Origin: Sutcliffiella horikoshii
GTDB lineage: Bacteria > Bacillota > Bacilli > Bacillales > Bacillaceae_I
Direction of reading: 5' to 3'
Length of the DNA stretch: 64,000 nucleotides
Assembly: GCF_021991925.1 (NCBI RefSeq)
Contig: NZ_RXZI01000003.1
Coordinates: forward strand, 372,001 to 436,000
Within the stretch, counting starts at the first letter, position 1. Each line of letters begins with the position of its first letter. This document shows, piece by piece, positions 17,582-26,583 of the stretch. The notes under the pieces were generated by a model. That model worked only from the letters and a program-made list of their open reading frames with translations. It did no database searches and was not told the DNA's origin. The position numbers and the translations under genes were made by a program.

Positions 17582-18730
17582 TTGAAACAGATCTATTTAG
17601 ACCATGCAGCAACGGCACCATTGCACCCGGCTGTCCTTGATAGTATGCTTCCTGCCATGAGAGAAGATTTCGGAAATCCCTCGAGCATCCACGGATTTGG
17701 CAGAAAAACGAGACATTTGGTGGATGAGGCAAGACATGTTGCTGCCAAAGCTATTGGTGCGAAAGAAACGGAAATAATTTTCACAAGCGGCGGGACAGAA
17801 GCGGACAACCTTGCCATTCTTGGCGTAGCCAGGGCAAACAGCTCTCGCGGCAAGCATATTATCACAACGCAAGTGGAGCACCATGCCGTCCTTCATACTT
17901 GTGAACAACTGGAAAAGGAAGGCTTTGAGGTTACCTATCTACCTGTTGATGAAAAAGGGCAGGTCGGGCTAGAAGACTTAAAAGAAGCATTGACAGATCA
18001 AACCATCCTTGTAACCATCATGTTTGGGAATAACGAAGTGGGCACCGTGCAGCCAATTAAAGAAATAGGGGAAATGCTGAAAGAACATCCAGCCTACTTT
18101 CATACGGATGCCGTCCAAGCCTTCGGTCTTCTTCCAATCAATGTGGAGGAACAAGGCATAGATTTTCTCTCCATGTCATCCCACAAGATCAACGGTCCAA
18201 AGGGTGTAGGCTTTTTATATGCAAGGTCAGGAGCGAATTTCTCCACTCTTACCTATGGAGGGGAACAGGAACGGAAACGCCGTGCTGGGACAGAAAATGT
18301 GGCAGGTATTGTCGGCTTGAAAACCGCGATTGAACTCAGTATAGAGGAAGCGGCAGAGAAGGTATCTTTGTATATCAGCTTCAAGGAAACGATGATCCAA
18401 GTATGGCAGGAAGAAGAAGTTCGGTTTGAAATAAACAGTAGTGCGGAAGAAACATTACCGCATGTACTCAATGTTTATTTTCCAGGGACGAATGTGGAAT
18501 CCTTGCTAGTGAACCTAGACTTGGCCGGCATAGCCGTATCAAGCGGATCAGCTTGCACAGCAGGCTCCATCGATCCATCCCACGTCCTAGTAGCCATGTT
18601 CGGAAAAGACTCAGACAAGATCGCTTCCTCCATCCGCTTCAGCTTCGGACTTGGCAACACGATGGAAGACATCACACAAGCTGCTAAAGAAACAGCCAAA
18701 GTCGTAAAAAGACTAACACGAAATAAATAA
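17582..18730 (+). CDS. iscS: cysteine desulfurase, MnmA partner (YrvO type)
   Basis: 382 residues. The start is TTG at 17582 with gaaaggagg upstream. The PLP lysine is K202 in SHKINGPKG and the sulfur-carrying cysteine is C325 in SSGSACTAGS, the NifS/IscS class-I loop. It generates persulfide for thiolation; in B. subtilis YrvO hands sulfur to MnmA without a relay. mnmA follows, although a dispersed element of about 180 bases lies between the two genes. Confidence 0.93.
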   Translation: MKQIYLDHAATAPLHPAVLDSMLPAMREDFGNPSSIHGFGRKTRHLVDEARHVAAKAIGAKETEIIFTSGGTEADNLAILGVARANSSRGKHIITTQVEHHAVLHTCEQLEKEGFEVTYLPVDEKGQVGLEDLKEALTDQTILVTIMFGNNEVGTVQPIKEIGEMLKEHPAYFHTDAVQAFGLLPINVEEQGIDFLSMSSHKINGPKGVGFLYARSGANFSTLTYGGEQERKRRAGTENVAGIVGLKTAIELSIEEAAEKVSLYISFKETMIQVWQEEEVRFEINSSAEETLPHVLNVYFPGTNVESLLVNLDLAGIAVSSGSACTAGSIDPSHVLVAMFGKDSDKIASSIRFSFGLGNTMEDITQAAKETAKVVKRLTRNK

Positions 18731-18740
18731 GTTTCTCCCT

Positions 18741-18920
18741 GTAGATTGAAGTTCAAGGTGTGAGACTCCTCGAAAATGCTAGCGCATTTTCTTCGTGCGA
18801 TGAGTCGCTGCCGAAGCGTTCCTTGTCCTAAGGGAGATAGCGGTAGGTTGAGACCCCGCAGCGCAGCTAGGAGGCTCAAGCACCGCCCAAAGGATAAGCG
18901 AACTCCTGAAACGCAAAGCA
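18741..18920 (+). repeat. dispersed GC-rich intergenic element, copy 2 (long subtype)
   Basis: About 180 bases in forward orientation. It carries an internal extra segment (CTCGAAAATG, CATTTTCTTCGTGCGATG and CCTTGTCCT) that is also in the copy at 36655. Its left end TAGATTGAAGTTCAAGGTGT matches the reverse complement of the right end of the copy at 45861. It separates iscS from mnmA. Confidence 0.88.
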
Positions 18921-18943
18921 AAAGGGTCATATAGAATATTTAA

Positions 18944-20080
<1,137 letters not shown>

Positions 20081-20093
20081 AAGTGAAAACCTC

Positions 20094-20119
20094 GATTCCA
20101 TAGGGAATGGAGGTTTTCT
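20094..20119 (+). terminator. hairpin after mnmA
   Basis: GAAAACCTC..ATTCC / GGAAT..AGGTTTTC stem with a weak T-run (TTTTC). Confidence 0.65.
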
Positions 20120-20163
20120 CTGTGATATACTAAAAAGACTAGTAAAAGACTCTTTTCAACGGT

Positions 20164-20289
20164 GCTGTTGATTTACGCACCGGGCTACGCTTTCCACGGG
20201 GCGCTTGCAGAGCCTCCTCACTTCGTTGCGGGGTCTCTGCTAAGCGCTACCTCCCGTAGGAGTCTACGCCCTATACTCCAATCAACAGC
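20164..20289 (-). repeat. dispersed GC-rich intergenic element, copy 3
   Basis: 126 bases with clean ends GCTGTTGATT / AATCAACAGC (perfect inverted repeat). Inside are GCCTCCTC, GCGGGGTCTC and CTACCTCCCGTAGGAGTCT. Reverse orientation, 65 bases before the TPR gene. Confidence 0.92.
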
Positions 20290-20354
20290 TAAAGACTTTC
20301 ATAATTCAACAATATTCTATAAACAAAGAAATAATTAACGAGGTGTACTAATAG

Positions 20355-21008
20355 ATGAAAGACAATAATGCATTGGGTATCCAGTACCTTCAAGAAGGAA
20401 AATATGAAGAAGCACTTGCTGCTTTTTCAAAAGAAATAGAAGAGAATCCAGATAATGCGGTAGCGTATGTTAACTTCGGAAACGTCCTGAGTGCTGTGGG
20501 CGAACTAGAAAAAGCGATGAAGTTTTTCGAACGGGCATTGGAAAAAGACGGCACAATCGGAACTGCTCACTATGGGCTTGGAAATGTATTTTACCAGCTT
20601 GAAAAATGGAATGAAGCAAAAGATCAGTTTGAACTTGCGATGAAAAAAGGTGTTAATGACAGTGATATCTTCTTTATGCTGGGGATGACTCTATTGCAAT
20701 TTGAACAGCCAAAACTTGCTCTCCCTTATTTTCAACGTGCTGTAGAATTAAAGCCTGAAGATTCCGAAGCGAGATTCCAGTACGGTCTTTGCTTGGCCGG
20801 ACAAGGCCTGATTCAAGAGGCTACAGTGGAGTTTGAGAAAGTGGTAGAGGCCGATGAGTTGCATGCAGATGCATACTACAACTTAGGAGTTGCTTATGCT
20901 TATCAAGAAAACAGGGAAAAAGCATTAAAAAATCTTGATAAAGCATTGGATGTTCAGGCAGATCACATGCTTGCGGCACATGCTAAGAAAATCCTGACAG
21001 AAAACTAG
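20355..21008 (+). CDS. TPR-repeat protein (YrrB-like)
   Basis: 217 residues made almost entirely of about six tetratricopeptide repeats (for example ALAAFSKEIEENPDNAVAYV and KALKNLDKALDVQADHMLAA). No signal peptide, so a cytosolic scaffold. Position between mnmA and recD2 is that of yrrB in B. subtilis. Partner unknown. recD2 begins 19 bases after the stop. Confidence 0.88.
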   Translation: MKDNNALGIQYLQEGKYEEALAAFSKEIEENPDNAVAYVNFGNVLSAVGELEKAMKFFERALEKDGTIGTAHYGLGNVFYQLEKWNEAKDQFELAMKKGVNDSDIFFMLGMTLLQFEQPKLALPYFQRAVELKPEDSEARFQYGLCLAGQGLIQEATVEFEKVVEADELHADAYYNLGVAYAYQENREKALKNLDKALDVQADHMLAAHAKKILTEN

Positions 21009-21027
21009 GGAACGGAGGGAAATTCCC

Positions 21028-23430
21028 ATGAAGGACCAAAAGCAGCAATCCTCTCTCGATCTTTTCGAGGAACATGAAAAGTTTATAAAAGGTTCGCATC
21101 TTGTTACTATCTTCCATAATGAATCCAATATGTATTCGGTCGTGCGGATCAGAGTGACGGAGACGAATGTTGCTTATGATGAAAAGGAAGCGGTCGTCAC
21201 AGGCTATTTCCCTCGGATACATGAAGATGAGACTTACATATTTTTTGGACAAATGAAGGATCATCCCAGGTTTGGGCTTCAGTTTCATGTAGAGCACTTC
21301 CGTAAGGATATTCCACAAACAAGGCAGGGGATCATCCAGTATTTATCAAGTGACTTGTTTTCAGGAATCGGAAGAAAGACGGCAGAAAAGATTGCCGATG
21401 CCCTCGGAGAGAATGCTATTTCAAAAATTCTAGAAAACCCTTCCGTATTGGATTCCATTCCAAAGCTTGCTGGGGATAAGGCAAAACTTCTCTATGATAG
21501 CCTGATGGAGCATCAAGGTCTCGAACAGGTCATGATCGCATTGTCTCAATTTGGCTTCGGACCTCAGCTTTCCATGAAGATTTATCAAGCCTATAAAGAT
21601 CAGACCATTGAAACCCTCCAAAAAAATCCATATCAACTAGTGGAAACGGTGGAAGGCATCGGATTTGCCCGTGCAGATGAACTTGGCAATCACTTCGGGA
21701 TATCCGGAAATCACCCAGATCGCATCAGGGCAGGTTGCCTATATATGCTTGAGCAACATTCCATGCAAGAAGGGCACTGCTATGTAAAGGAAGACCAACT
21801 TATAGAGGCAGTGGTAAGACTTTTAAATGAGAAACAGCATGGGCTTGTTTCAGACTCTGACATTTCTCGGGAAATTTTGCAATTGACAGAAGAAGGGAAG
21901 CTGAAAGCGGAGGAAGGTCGAGTATACCTTCCAAGCCTTTATTTTTCCGAACAAGGTGTAGTCACGAATATTAAAAAAGTCCTGGAGCAAACGCAATATG
22001 CCGAACAGTTCCCTGAGTCCGAGTTCCTACTTGCATTAGGTGAGCTTGAGGACAGGTTGAAGGTACAATATGCCCCCTCTCAAAAAGAAGCCATCCAGCA
22101 GGCACTTATGACCCCGATGCTGCTTTTAACAGGTGGCCCTGGTACCGGGAAAACGACTGTTATCAAAGGTATTGTAGAATTATATGCTGACCTGCACGGT
22201 TGTTCCCTTGAACCGAATGATTATGACAAAGATGATCCATTTCCCATCATGCTTGTGGCACCAACTGGCCGTGCTGCCAAACGGATGAGTGAAGCAACGG
22301 GCCTGCCTTCCTTGACGATACATAGGCTTTTGGGCTGGAACGGTTCGGAAGGGTTTCAACATGATGAAGAAAATCCGATAAAAGGAAAATTACTCATAGT
22401 CGATGAGGTATCAATGGTTGATATCTGGCTTGCCAATCAACTTTTCAAATCCCTTCCTGATGACATTCAAGTAGTTTTGGTGGGGGATGAAGACCAATTG
22501 CCTTCAGTGGGACCAGGACAGGTGTTAAAGGATCTTCTGGCATCCAAAGTCATTCCCACTGTGCAGCTGACGGATATTTACAGACAGGCGGATGGATCCT
22601 CCATTATTGAACTGGCACATGATATGAAGGGTGGAGTAGTACCTGCTGATATATCTTCGGGACAAAAAGATCGTTCCTTTATAAAATGCGGGCAGGCACA
22701 AATTTTAGATGTAGTAAAAAAGGTCTGTGCCAATGCACAAAGCAAAGGGTACACAGCAAAGGATATCCAAGTACTCGCTCCTATGTACAGGGGAAATGCG
22801 GGGATAGATAAACTGAATGAAATGCTCCAGGAGCTGTTCAACCCTAAAAGTGAGCAAAGGCGTGAACTCAGCTTTGGGAATGTCGTGTACAGAACTGGTG
22901 ACAAGGTATTGCAGCTTGTGAATCAACCGGAAAGCCATGTGTTCAACGGGGATATCGGTGAAGTTGTTTCTATTTTCTATGCGAAAGAGAACACAGAAAA
23001 ACAGGACATGGTCATCGTGTCGTTCGATGGGAATGAGGTGACCTATACGAAACAGGATCTCGGTCAGCTTACACACGCATACTGCTGTTCCATACATAAG
23101 TCGCAAGGAAGTGAGTTCCCGATAGTAGTTTTGCCAGTGGTGAAAAGCTATTACAGGATGTTGAGGAGGAACCTACTGTATACGGCTGTCACACGTGCCA
23201 AACGCTTTTTGATATTATGCGGGGAAGAAGATGCATTGAAGCTTGGTGTGCAGCGAGCGGATGAGCAGGCAAGGCAAACGTCTTTAAGGGAACGGTTACA
23301 AGTGAAGCAGTCAAAACATATAACTGAACAGGAAATGGATGACCCTGTATTACAAGAGATCCCATTCTGGAGAGATGCGAATATCGGCATGGAAAACGTC
23401 AGTCCATATGATTTTATGGATGACGAATAA
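21028..23430 (+). CDS. recD2: RecD2-type ATP-dependent DNA helicase
   Basis: 800 residues. The N-terminal extension with helix-hairpin-helix units (FSGIGRKTAEKIADAL, VEGIGFARADEL) marks RecD2 rather than RecBCD RecD. Walker A GGPGTGKT is at residues 369-376, followed by VDEVSMVD, LVGDEDQLPSVG and a C-terminal SIHKSQGSEF motif. It is a 5'-3' helicase involved in replication-fork maintenance and mismatch repair in organisms with AddAB. The last 50 residues are acidic and variable. Confidence 0.95.
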   Translation: MKDQKQQSSLDLFEEHEKFIKGSHLVTIFHNESNMYSVVRIRVTETNVAYDEKEAVVTGYFPRIHEDETYIFFGQMKDHPRFGLQFHVEHFRKDIPQTRQGIIQYLSSDLFSGIGRKTAEKIADALGENAISKILENPSVLDSIPKLAGDKAKLLYDSLMEHQGLEQVMIALSQFGFGPQLSMKIYQAYKDQTIETLQKNPYQLVETVEGIGFARADELGNHFGISGNHPDRIRAGCLYMLEQHSMQEGHCYVKEDQLIEAVVRLLNEKQHGLVSDSDISREILQLTEEGKLKAEEGRVYLPSLYFSEQGVVTNIKKVLEQTQYAEQFPESEFLLALGELEDRLKVQYAPSQKEAIQQALMTPMLLLTGGPGTGKTTVIKGIVELYADLHGCSLEPNDYDKDDPFPIMLVAPTGRAAKRMSEATGLPSLTIHRLLGWNGSEGFQHDEENPIKGKLLIVDEVSMVDIWLANQLFKSLPDDIQVVLVGDEDQLPSVGPGQVLKDLLASKVIPTVQLTDIYRQADGSSIIELAHDMKGGVVPADISSGQKDRSFIKCGQAQILDVVKKVCANAQSKGYTAKDIQVLAPMYRGNAGIDKLNEMLQELFNPKSEQRRELSFGNVVYRTGDKVLQLVNQPESHVFNGDIGEVVSIFYAKENTEKQDMVIVSFDGNEVTYTKQDLGQLTHAYCCSIHKSQGSEFPIVVLPVVKSYYRMLRRNLLYTAVTRAKRFLILCGEEDALKLGVQRADEQARQTSLRERLQVKQSKHITEQEMDDPVLQEIPFWRDANIGMENVSPYDFMDDE

Positions 23431-23463
23431 GCGATGCTCCAAAACGATAAAATTTACTACGGG

Positions 23464-23499
23464 AAAGAGGCTAGTCCAACTATGGGCCAGCCTCTTTTT
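23464..23499. terminator. terminator between recD2 and the convergent repeat-protein gene
   Basis: AAAGAGGCTAGTCC / GGCCAGCCTCTTT hairpin followed by T residues. The A/T flanks allow bidirectional use. Confidence 0.8.
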
Positions 23500-23509
23500 A
23501 CTTATGAGA

Positions 23510-24205
23510 TTAGTCTTCCTGTTTGATTTCTGCAGCGGTGAATGTGAAAGGACCGTATGCGAAGACATTCAAGTCTTCTGAAAACTGTCCCTTTTGAGCA
23601 GTCAGATAATAGGTTGTTTCTTTTCCGTCCGCTGGAATAACATCCACAAACTGAGTGACAGATTCCGTTGCATCATCGTTTCCTTCCGCATCAACTTCTA
23701 CGATGCTTTGATAAATCAAGTTTGCAGGAGAAATGTTGCCACGGTAAATTCTTGTAATCACGTCAGCGAATTCAAAAGAGTTGTTGTTCACATGGTAAAG
23801 GCCATTCAACCATACAACATTGCCTTTTTCGACATTTTTCAGAGTAGCTGTAGCAACAACTTGTGGTTGCGTACTGAGTGGGAAATTTAGTGGTAGCGTT
23901 GTGGAAGTAATTGGTTCAAATGTTTGATAAGCAAATTCCACTAATTTGGAACCGTGCTTTTTCTTGTCTTTTTTATCATCGTCATGCTTCTTACAATGTC
24001 TCTTCTTATCATAATCATAATCACAGTCATAATCATAATCATGCTTTTTACAATGTTTCTTCTTATCATAATCACAATCATACTCATAATCGTAATCATG
24101 CTTTTTACAATGGCCCTTTTTATCATGTTTCTTGTAGTCATATCCTGCTGCGTTGTCATCAATAACCGTTTTGCGTTCACTCTTGTAGTAATAATATTTT
24201 GCCAT
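23510..24205 (-). CDS. His/Lys/Asp/Tyr/Cys repeat protein, possible spore-surface protein
   Basis: 231 residues with a very strong site aaggaggtg before the ATG. Residues 22-86 are a low-complexity region in which HCKKHD recurs at residues 32-37, 51-56 and 70-75, an exact 19-residue period. Each is followed by alternating Asp-Tyr and a DCD, then a Lys cluster. Such a surface offers many Cys, His and Asp ligands and cross-linkable Tyr and Lys. Residues 90-225 form a beta-rich, non-repetitive domain (FAYQTFEPITSTTLPLNF through FAYGPFTFTAAE) that reminds me of exosporium or spore-coat surface domains. No signal peptide or membrane segment. I do not recognise a named family; the spore assignment is an inference. 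Confidence 0.75.
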   Translation of the reverse strand: MAKYYYYKSERKTVIDDNAAGYDYKKHDKKGHCKKHDYDYEYDCDYDKKKHCKKHDYDYDCDYDYDKKRHCKKHDDDKKDKKKHGSKLVEFAYQTFEPITSTTLPLNFPLSTQPQVVATATLKNVEKGNVVWLNGLYHVNNNSFEFADVITRIYRGNISPANLIYQSIVEVDAEGNDDATESVTQFVDVIPADGKETTYYLTAQKGQFSEDLNVFAYGPFTFTAAEIKQED

Positions 24206-24392
24206 GAATTTTCACCTCCTTCCATTGAATTCTTTACATCTTATTCGAATTAAGAAATACTGCTTGGTCAATTGATGGAGAATTTTAGCCTGTTTTTGCT
24301 TTAGAACACCTATTTTAAAATGGAAAACCTTTCGCAGTATGAGGTGATCTAATCAGACAAAAGCTAGTAATGTTCGAAAAGAGGTGGATTCT

Positions 24393-24866
24393 TTGAGAAC
24401 ATTTTCTCGAGTGATTGGGATGCTAATATACGATATGGCATCAGGGGATAAGATTGGCCGAGTGAAGGATCTTTGCATTGAAGAGCCAGGACAAGTAAAA
24501 GGACTGATTATCGATGGTAAAGGCATTTTCCATCGAGCGAAGTTTCTTCCCTTTGAATATATTCATTCTTTCGGTGATGAAGGAATCATGGTGGGAAGTC
24601 ATGTCCTGAATCCCATTGCCAAAGAGGAGGGGCAAGTATATTATCACCACTTCCATGGAATCAAAGGCAAGTCCTTTATTACTGGAGAAGGAGATAAACT
24701 TGGCCTTTTGGATGATGTATATTTCGAGGAGAAAACGGGCACAATCGTAGGATATGAAGTAACGGACGGTTTTTTTGCAGATTTGTCAGAAGGAAAAAAG
24801 ATAGTAAAGAATCCTTCTGATCTTGTCATAGGAAAAGATACCGTCGTCGTTTCTGTATTATCCTAA
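24393..24866 (+). CDS. yrrD: PRC-barrel domain protein (YrrD-like)
   Basis: 157 residues from a TTG start with agaggtgg upstream; a GTG nine bases earlier lies inside this ribosome site. Two PRC-barrel units are visible, GDKIGRVKDLCIEEPGQVKG and EGDKLGLLDDVYFEE-TGTIVGYEV. Such barrels mediate RNA or protein contacts; the role of YrrD is unknown. It follows recD2 in B. subtilis as well. Confidence 0.85.
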   Translation: MRTFSRVIGMLIYDMASGDKIGRVKDLCIEEPGQVKGLIIDGKGIFHRAKFLPFEYIHSFGDEGIMVGSHVLNPIAKEEGQVYYHHFHGIKGKSFITGEGDKLGLLDDVYFEEKTGTIVGYEVTDGFFADLSEGKKIVKNPSDLVIGKDTVVVSVLS

Positions 24867-24881
24867 CGCGAGGTGTCTAAG

Positions 24882-25076
24882 ATGGTCCTTTGTTGTCCTA
24901 ACTGCAAAAGCAAAGATATCGGAAAAATCGGAGTGAACCAGTATTATTGTTGGGGTTGTTTTATTGAGCTTTCCGTATCCAAAGGAATGGTCCATACTCA
25001 TCAGGTGGAAGAGGACGGGACGTTAAGTTCTTTGGATGATTTGTTTCATGAAGACGATCGACAAATCAGTATGTAA
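24882..25076 (+). CDS. small zinc-ribbon-like protein
   Basis: 64 residues from the ATG at 24882 (gaggtg six bases before). CCPNCKSKDIGKIG and YYCWGCFIEL give two CxxC knuckles, spaced as in a zinc ribbon. The C-terminus is acidic. It follows yrrD by 15 bases, probably in the same operon. Function unknown. Confidence 0.8.
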   Translation: MVLCCPNCKSKDIGKIGVNQYYCWGCFIELSVSKGMVHTHQVEEDGTLSSLDDLFHEDDRQISM

Positions 25077-25098
25077 CTAAAATTTGGGAGTGAGTCGC

Positions 25099-25254
25099 AT
25101 GAACAGAGCTATGACATCCTTATTAATGATTGGCCTTGGAGCCGCTGCCACTCGACTAAGCCGTAACAACGATGTACAAAACTTCCTGGGAGATATCACT
25201 TCCAAACGGAATATGAAAAAGATGAGAAAGCAAGCCAAGCGATTGTTTTCTTAA
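25099..25254 (+). CDS. 51-residue YrzQ-like (DUF3918) membrane-associated protein
   Basis: A short gene: gggagtga before the ATG at 25099, then a hydrophobic N-terminus (TSLLMIGLGAAATRLSRNN) and a basic C-terminus (KKMRKQAKRLF). It resembles the B. subtilis YrzQ/DUF3918 family, which lies in this neighbourhood. Function unknown. Probable last gene of the yrrD group; a terminator follows at once. Confidence 0.7.
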   Translation: MNRAMTSLLMIGLGAAATRLSRNNDVQNFLGDITSKRNMKKMRKQAKRLFS

Positions 25255-25256
25255 TG

Positions 25257-25289
25257 TGAGCCCGTTCCTTTTATAGGAGCGGGTTTTTA
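25257..25289 (+). terminator. terminator of the yrrD group
   Basis: GAGCCCGTTCCT / AGGAGCGGGTT hairpin with a T-tract. Confidence 0.85.
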
Positions 25290-25296
25290 CTTTTGA

Positions 25297-25423
25297 GCAG
25301 TTGATTTCCGTTCCAGGCGATTCGCTTTCCTGCGGCGGTCCATGAGCCTCCTCACTCCGCTCGGGGGTCTCACCTGTCCCTTCCTCCCGCGAGCGTCTGC
25401 GCGCCTTCCACTACAATCAACTA
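25297..25423 (-). repeat. dispersed GC-rich intergenic element, copy 4
   Basis: About 127 bases in reverse orientation, ends GCAGTTGATTTCCG and CAATCAACTA. It begins directly after the yrrD-group terminator and marks the left edge of the inserted pyrimidine-catabolism genes. Confidence 0.9.
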
Positions 25424-25434
25424 GGTAACTGTCG

Positions 25435-25446
25435 TTTTACATTTTG
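25435..25446 (+). promoter_or_regulatory. candidate operator shared with the mmsA-type gene
   Basis: TTTTACATTTTG occurs here and at 35069-35080. Both lie upstream of catabolic genes of the island, and both regions also contain AAGTTCTAA closer to the start codon (25520 and 35120). A regulator site is an inference. Confidence 0.35.
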
Positions 25447-25573
25447 GACAGTCCCCACCCATTACAATTTAACATTATGTATAGTGAAATACTTACTTAA
25501 AGACAGTAGAATAAACATAAAGTTCTAATTATTCTAACAATTTACCAATAATTCATTAAAAGGAGGTTCATGT

Positions 25574-26464
25574 ATGTCCGATAAAGTGATGATTGGTTTA
25601 ATTCAGGCGTCGAATGATGTGGATGGCAAAGAAGCTGTAGAGGTCCACAAGAAGACGGCCATTGAAAAGCATATTAAATTGGTAAGAGAAGCGAAAGCAA
25701 AAGGCGCGCAGATCATCTGCCTCCAGGAGATTTTCTATGGCCCATACTTTTGCAGTGAACAAAATGCAAAATGGTATGAGGCTGCAGAAGAAATTCCAAA
25801 TGGTCCGACAACCAAGCTATTTCAGGATCTGGCAAAGGAATTGGAAGTGGTTATTGTCCTTCCGATTTATGAAAGGGAAGGGATTGCGACTTATTATAAT
25901 ACCGCTGCAGTCATTGACGCGGATGGGAAATACCTTGGTAAATATCGAAAACAACATATCCCTCAGGTCGGGGTGGGAGACCAGGGACATGGTTTCTGGG
26001 AAAAATTCTACTTTAAGCCGGGTAATCTTGGTTATCCGATTTTTGATACGGCATACGCAAAGGTTGGCGTGTACATATGTTATGACCGCCATTTTCCTGA
26101 AGGAGCCCGTTTACTTGGTTTAAAAGGGGCGGAAATAGTATTCAATCCATCTGCTACGGTGGCGGGACTTTCAGAATACCTGTGGAAGCTTGAGCAACCA
26201 GCACACGCTGTGGCAAACGGCTATTATGTCGGGGCCATCAATAGGGTAGGCGTGGAAGGACCTTGGAAAATGGGCGAATTTTATGGACAGTCCTACTTGG
26301 TGGACCCCCGTGGGACTTTCGTATCCATTGGAAGTAGAGATAAGGATGAAGTGATAATCGGTGAAATGAACAAGAAACTAATTCGTGAAGTGAGAGATGT
26401 ATGGCAGTTTTATCGTGACAGAAGACCTGAAACATATGAAGAAATGACAGCACTTTTACCGTAA
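25574..26464 (+). CDS. beta-ureidopropionase (N-carbamoyl-beta-alanine amidohydrolase)
   Basis: 296 residues of the nitrilase superfamily with the complete catalytic triad: E52 (CLQEIFY), K126 (KYRKQHIP) and C169 (VYICYDRHFPE). The extended GDQGHGFWEKFYFKPGN loop and PWKMGEFYGQS are typical of beta-alanine synthases. It converts N-carbamoyl-beta-alanine to beta-alanine, CO2 and ammonia, the third step of reductive pyrimidine breakdown. It begins an operon with preT, preA and the dihydropyrimidinase gene. aaggagg precedes the ATG. Confidence 0.88.
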   Translation: MSDKVMIGLIQASNDVDGKEAVEVHKKTAIEKHIKLVREAKAKGAQIICLQEIFYGPYFCSEQNAKWYEAAEEIPNGPTTKLFQDLAKELEVVIVLPIYEREGIATYYNTAAVIDADGKYLGKYRKQHIPQVGVGDQGHGFWEKFYFKPGNLGYPIFDTAYAKVGVYICYDRHFPEGARLLGLKGAEIVFNPSATVAGLSEYLWKLEQPAHAVANGYYVGAINRVGVEGPWKMGEFYGQSYLVDPRGTFVSIGSRDKDEVIIGEMNKKLIREVRDVWQFYRDRRPETYEEMTALLP

Positions 26465-26583
26465 AGGTTAAAAGGTGGCTCATTCGTAGTTTGTGAACCT
26501 AATTCCTACATAGAATCTTGGGCACATGCGTCGATTTGGGTCACTTTTTTTCTTGCAAATCTGCAAAAAAGGAGCGTGGCTGT

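Noticed and set aside
23954-24253. 99-codon frame rich in Ile, Leu and Met resembling a membrane protein
   Set aside because: It is the antisense of the Asp/Tyr/His/Lys repeats of the minus-strand gene; the strong aaggaggtg site supports the minus strand.
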